Assembly: GCF_032854445.1 (NCBI RefSeq)
Contig: NC_088303.1
Coordinates: forward strand, 875,501-939,500
Direction: 5' to 3'
From: Liolophura sinensis
Taxonomy: Eukaryota > Mollusca > Polyplacophora > Chitonida > Chitonidae
DNA: 64,000 nucleotides
Positions 60,310-64,000 of the stretch are shown one piece after another. The notes beneath the pieces are model-generated. The model saw nothing but the letters and a program-made list of their open reading frames with translations, had not been told where the DNA came from and searched no databases. Both the position numbers and the translations under genes were made by a program. Position 1 is the stretch's first letter, and each line of letters begins with the position of its first letter.

Positions 60310-63300
60310 GTATGTATTGTTCAGTTTCGTGGATTGCAGAGAAATGTCGTAACCAGAAATCGTTGTATGACATTTCTTTCGAATTGAACATTTTACAATG
60401 TTATTGTTGAGAGGATGTAAACAAACGCAATTTATTGTAGTGTCCTGCGCACTTTTTCTTCCGCTTTGTTAAATAATTACTTACCTCTATTTAACAACTG
60501 CCAGGATTAGATCTAGTGGGTTCATCTCTGAATTTTAATGAACATATCTGTTATCAAGTTGATTTTGTTCAAATTTGTTGATAACTGATTTTTGCATGTA
60601 CAAATGGAGTTCAGACAAAAATGACCCGAATGCTGGTTGTTATTATTATAATTAGCTACTATAATAAGAAATTGTGACCTACATGTAAATTCACAAATAA
60701 ATGACATCCAAACCTATGTCAGAAATAATGTTTTCACACTTGTACCATTACCACTGGGTAATCATAAATGCTGTGATGTTCTTCATGTTTGATAATGACA
60801 AATTTACCTCTATCAGTAGTAAATCCAATGTCAGAGTTGGATCCAGTGTAGTGGCTCTTCCATTGGTTACACTCTTTGTTCATTAATTATGAAATTTGGG
60901 GCTAAACATTGATATGGTGATGGAACATTATCTTATTTTTTCAACATGATCAAGTCAGCTCATATATTTGTTTGTCATGCAGATAATTGTCCAATGATAA
61001 TTTACCCTGGTTTACACTCAACAGCACCCCCACCCCACCACTGCCGTCACCCCCACCAATGCCGTCACCCCCACCAATGCCGTCGACCTGACCTCTCCCA
61101 TTGTGGAAAACCCAATAATGACATTTCACACAATAATGCATTAACTTCTGTGAAAGAATACGGTTTTTGTTTGGTAATTATAAGTAAAAACTTTGTATTG
61201 TGTGCAGCCCCATATCCAGACTATCATTACAGTGTTCATAAAGTTTAGGAGTAAATGAATGACATATTTTTGTAGCTAGAAGATATTTATAGTGCCAGTG
61301 TCTTCAACAAATTTAGCAGGTCGGGTCAGACACATTGCCCCTGTGCAAGGTGTGATCAATGACTTGGTGGGGTTTTCTGAGAAGCTAACAGGTACTCTGG
61401 TGTCAAAGGTTAAGCATAAGTTATGTATGTTGGTACAGTGACATTGATAAATCAGCTTTTGATCATATATGGTAAAAACATTGATCGTAAGTGACATTGT
61501 TTATGACAGCCCACCCCCATTGTGCTGAGCTGCCTTTCTCACTCAAAGGTTATCCAGCTAGCAATAGTTCCTGTTGAAACATGGTCTTGTGGTACTTTTG
61601 TCATTGACATAATACTTTGTGGCTCAGCTGATCACAGCAGGTGATTCCCAGTGGTTTTTGCATGTATACAAATGTCATGTCAAGCTAGTTAAGCCATAGA
61701 TAACTTGCAGGTGGGATTGAACAAGTTTTCAAGGTTCCTGGAGCAGTCTTAATGTGAATTAATACACACTGAAGTAGTCAGGTAGTGCTGTGTATACTAC
61801 AAGTAAAACTAATCTGCATGTGTACCTACAGTGTAATATGTGTGACCAGCTTAGAATGATCAGTGTCCATGCTGTAAAAAACATGCCATGCACTCTTGGT
61901 GAATTCTTGGTTGAAGACAAAACTCTGAGTAAGTTGATACCAACGATGATGTATCATGAATATGTGTACTGTATAGAAAGATCAGAGCAAATACTGTCAA
62001 ATGTTTTATGGAAACTGTTACCAACTTGATACAGGTGTGCATGGTTTTCACGGTCTGTGTGCACAGTTGATAGCTCATGTCACTTTTATGGAAATTCACA
62101 ACTTCTCTTAAGTACAAAATGCTTGGTTTCTTGTGTAGTAAGACAGCTTGGAAGCCAGAGGCCATGTGATCTCCTTAGTAACAGATGGAGTGGATAAAAA
62201 AAAAAAAAAAGGCGTGATAATGTGACAGAATGGGAAAATGGCTGTCTCTGTATGGCTGTAAGTGATAGTGTAATCATTGGATTTGTATAATTTTAAACTT
62301 TCTAGACAGCCTGAGTATTTATGAGTTTACATGATGTTTTCCTGTACAACCAGGGTTTACTGTTTGGTGAAATAGTGGCAAACATAGGCCTTTTTGCCAA
62401 AGCTTTAAACATGGAGTGTTCATTTTGTTTTCATCTGCTCTAGGGCAGTCAGATGATCTCCATCTTCCGGGTCGTCTTACAGAATATATACTACGCCTAT
62501 ATATTTATATAGACTTATTAACCTTCTTGTGGAACTGGCCAAGTTTGTGTAACCAGATCAGTTTTTCGCACCAAAACTAACATATGGTAAAACTAAAAGA
62601 CCTAAAATTTTGCCCCCAAAGTTCCACTTTTAGATGCAAATAAATGTCACAAGATATTACTTTTGGTGCTGAAACTTTTTTTTTTAGTAGCATAATCATA
62701 TCATCCTGCCGTCCAAACAAACCTCAAAATACCTTTCTACGAGCAATAAACTTTCATCATCTGCAACTTAGCCATAGATAGTGTTAAATCATTTACTATA
62801 ATTTGTATTTTCTCAATACAGACAGGGAAGTAGTTGTGAGAACTACATGTGGAGGTCTGTTGGGCATCATGTCTTACATGTGCATCTTTGCATTTTGTGC
62901 TTTCCTTTGAACATCTCATACAGTATGTTTAGTATACCTACATGCAGCTTTATTCTGAGTGCTTTTTTCATTGTACATGAACTTAACAAATGTTACCAGT
63001 GGTATAGTTTGTTCCTTTCTCATCCTCAGAGCAAAGAAAAGCGGAGGCTTCAAAAATACGAACAAAATATCCCGAAAGAATTCCCGTAAGTTATTTGAGC
63101 ACTGCTTCTTAAATATATCTTTAAAAGCTATGCAGTTAGCTGGACCGAACAGTCTTAAATATCAGTTATCTCCCCTTAATTCCCCCCACCTTGGGTTGTT
63201 CTGTGTTTGGATTTATTTACACATCCTTATTTATAAGAAAAGATATTAGCATTACAATTTATTATCAAATACATTTACAACAGATATATATTCAAAATGG

Positions 63301-63688
63301 AGGAAAATTGATTGACTTCACTTGTGTGAGGTCAGGAATGAAGTTGGTTTTTGCACTGAGAAGGCATACTGACTGGTGGATTGTATCAACTTACACAGTT
63401 TTGAAGCGCCCTACCATGACCAAACACGGAATTGTATGTTGATGGGTAAGGTTCTGTGGTTTCCCCAATGGATCTTGTTTGTTTTATCAGTACACTCAGT
63501 TGTGATTGTTTCTAGGTGATCGTGGAGAAGGTGCCAAAGTCCCAGATCCAGGACATTGACAAGCGAAAGTTTCTTGTCCCACACGATATCTCCGTGGCCC
63601 AGTTTATGTGGATCATTAGGAAGAGAATTCAGTTACCCTCAGAGAAGGCCATTTTTTTGTTTGTTGGCAAAGTCCTACCACAATCCAG
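60276..63688 (+). CDS. GABARAPL2: GABARAPL2 / GATE-16 (ATG8-family), first three coding exons
   Basis: Ubiquitin-like autophagy modifier conjugated to phosphatidylethanolamine on autophagosome and Golgi membranes (family knowledge). Join 60276-60309, 63030-63085, 63516-63688; donors G|GTATGT, CCC|GTAAGT, AG|GTAAAG and acceptors CCTCAG, TTCTAG. It gives 87 codons plus two bases of the usual 117: [11 protein letters not shown], then [66 protein letters not shown]. The DIDKRK...[24 protein letters not shown] stretch is specific to GABARAPL2 rather than GABARAP/GABARAPL1. Exon limits match the human gene. The last exon with the ATG4-cleaved Gly lies beyond the window. Intron 1 is 2.7 kb. Confidence 0.95.
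61022..61087. repeat. 18-bp tandem repeat, 3-4 copies, in GABARAPL2 intron 1
   Basis: Copies of 'cacccccaccaatgccgt'; the first copies read 'ccaccccaccactgccgt'. The rest of intron 1 (60310-63029) is unique apart from the MITE-like copy at 62599. Confidence 0.8.
62599..62770. mobile_element. MITE-like copy 3, in GABARAPL2 intron 1
   Basis: 'gacctaaaattttgcccccaa', then 'aaataaatgtcacaagatat', 'ttttggtgctgaaac', 'atcctgccgtccaaacaaac' share order with the 31840 and 63737 copies. The first part matches the inverted end of the 31840 element. Confidence 0.65.
63030..63085 (+). CDS. GABARAPL2: GABARAPL2 exon 2
   Basis: Acceptor TCATCCTCAG, donor CCC|GTAAGT. Encodes [19 protein letters not shown] with the KIRxKYPxRIP signature. 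Confidence 0.95.
63516..63688 (+). CDS. GABARAPL2: GABARAPL2 exon 3
   Basis: Acceptor TTGTTTCTAG, donor CCAG|GTAAAG. Encodes residues 31-87 with the LIR-docking beta strand KRKFLVP. Confidence 0.97.
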
Positions 63689-63736
63689 GTAAAGATCCAT
63701 CTCAAACTGTGTCAGTTTTCATGGTAAATATCTGTA

Positions 63737-63927
63737 TTTGACCTAAAATTTGGCCCCCAAAAGTGCTATTTATAGCTGAAAATAAAGGTCCGAAAATATT
63801 ATTTTTGTTGCAGAAACTTAGATGTTTTCAGTAGGATATCATACTACCGGAGGAAATAAACCTGGTAACCTCTTTGGCAGATCATTAGATGTCTCAGAAT
63901 CTACCAGAACTCACAGGGCAAATTTTA
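63737..63927. mobile_element. MITE-like copy 4, in GABARAPL2 intron 3
   Basis: 'tttgacctaaaatttggccc', 'aaaataaaggtccgaaaata', 'gttgcagaaacttag', 'tcagaatctaccagaactca' and a right end 'gggcaaattttattt'. A SINE tail follows directly. Confidence 0.65.
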
Positions 63928-64000
63928 TTTATTTGATTGGTGATTTACGCTGTACTCAAGAGTATTTCACTTATACGACGGCGACCAGCATTATGGTGGG
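63925..64000 (-). mobile_element. SINE cut by the window end
   Basis: 'tttatttatttgattggtg', 'ctcaagagtatttcacttat', 'gccagcattatggtggg'-type core on the minus strand; continues past the window. Confidence 0.88.

Overview
This is a eukaryotic nuclear window, almost certainly from a lophotrochozoan invertebrate, most likely a mollusc. Genes have spliced exons with GT-AG junctions and long introns. A tRNA-derived SINE of the type common in molluscan genomes (core around 'cacttatacgacggcggcc') recurs about ten times. About 40% of the window is tandem repeat, made of some twenty arrays that each have their own unit length (18 to 103 bp). A 200-base run of N at 28226-28425 is an assembly gap next to one array.

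Layout. 1-748 is a 37-bp array, followed by the last coding exon of a gene that I only tentatively place near FAM217 (1109-2477, +). 3073-8454 is a 20-bp satellite of about 270 copies. 8.7-13.6 kb holds small arrays, SINE remains and a possible 5' UTR exon. 13598-16183 (+) is a complete single-exon Toll-like receptor coding region of 861 aa. 18.3-28.7 kb is mostly satellite (19-, 35-, 58- and 22-bp units). 33192-58687 (-) is the whole coding region of PRPF4B, the spliceosomal kinase PRP4, which I resolved into 14 exons with consistent phases (about 941 codons). 60276 to beyond the window end (+) is GABARAPL2/GATE-16 (ATG8 family), with the first three coding exons present.

How they relate. 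PRPF4B and GABARAPL2 are head to head, 1.6 kb apart, so they may share a promoter region. The genes otherwise look functionally unrelated: innate immune receptor, pre-mRNA splicing kinase, autophagy modifier.

The most unusual feature is the intron architecture of PRPF4B. Several introns are largely minisatellite, and three arrays start at a splice junction. The 103-bp array repeats the 3' splice site and first bases of exon 4. The 98-bp array repeats the end of exon 11 and its 5' splice site. The 91-bp array begins inside the 5' splice site of exon 8. A fourth intronic array (42 bp) is an amplified piece of the SINE core. Exon 3 seems to carry two compensating one-base indels, probably assembly errors. 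A dispersed MITE-like family with TA-flanked inverted ends is also present.
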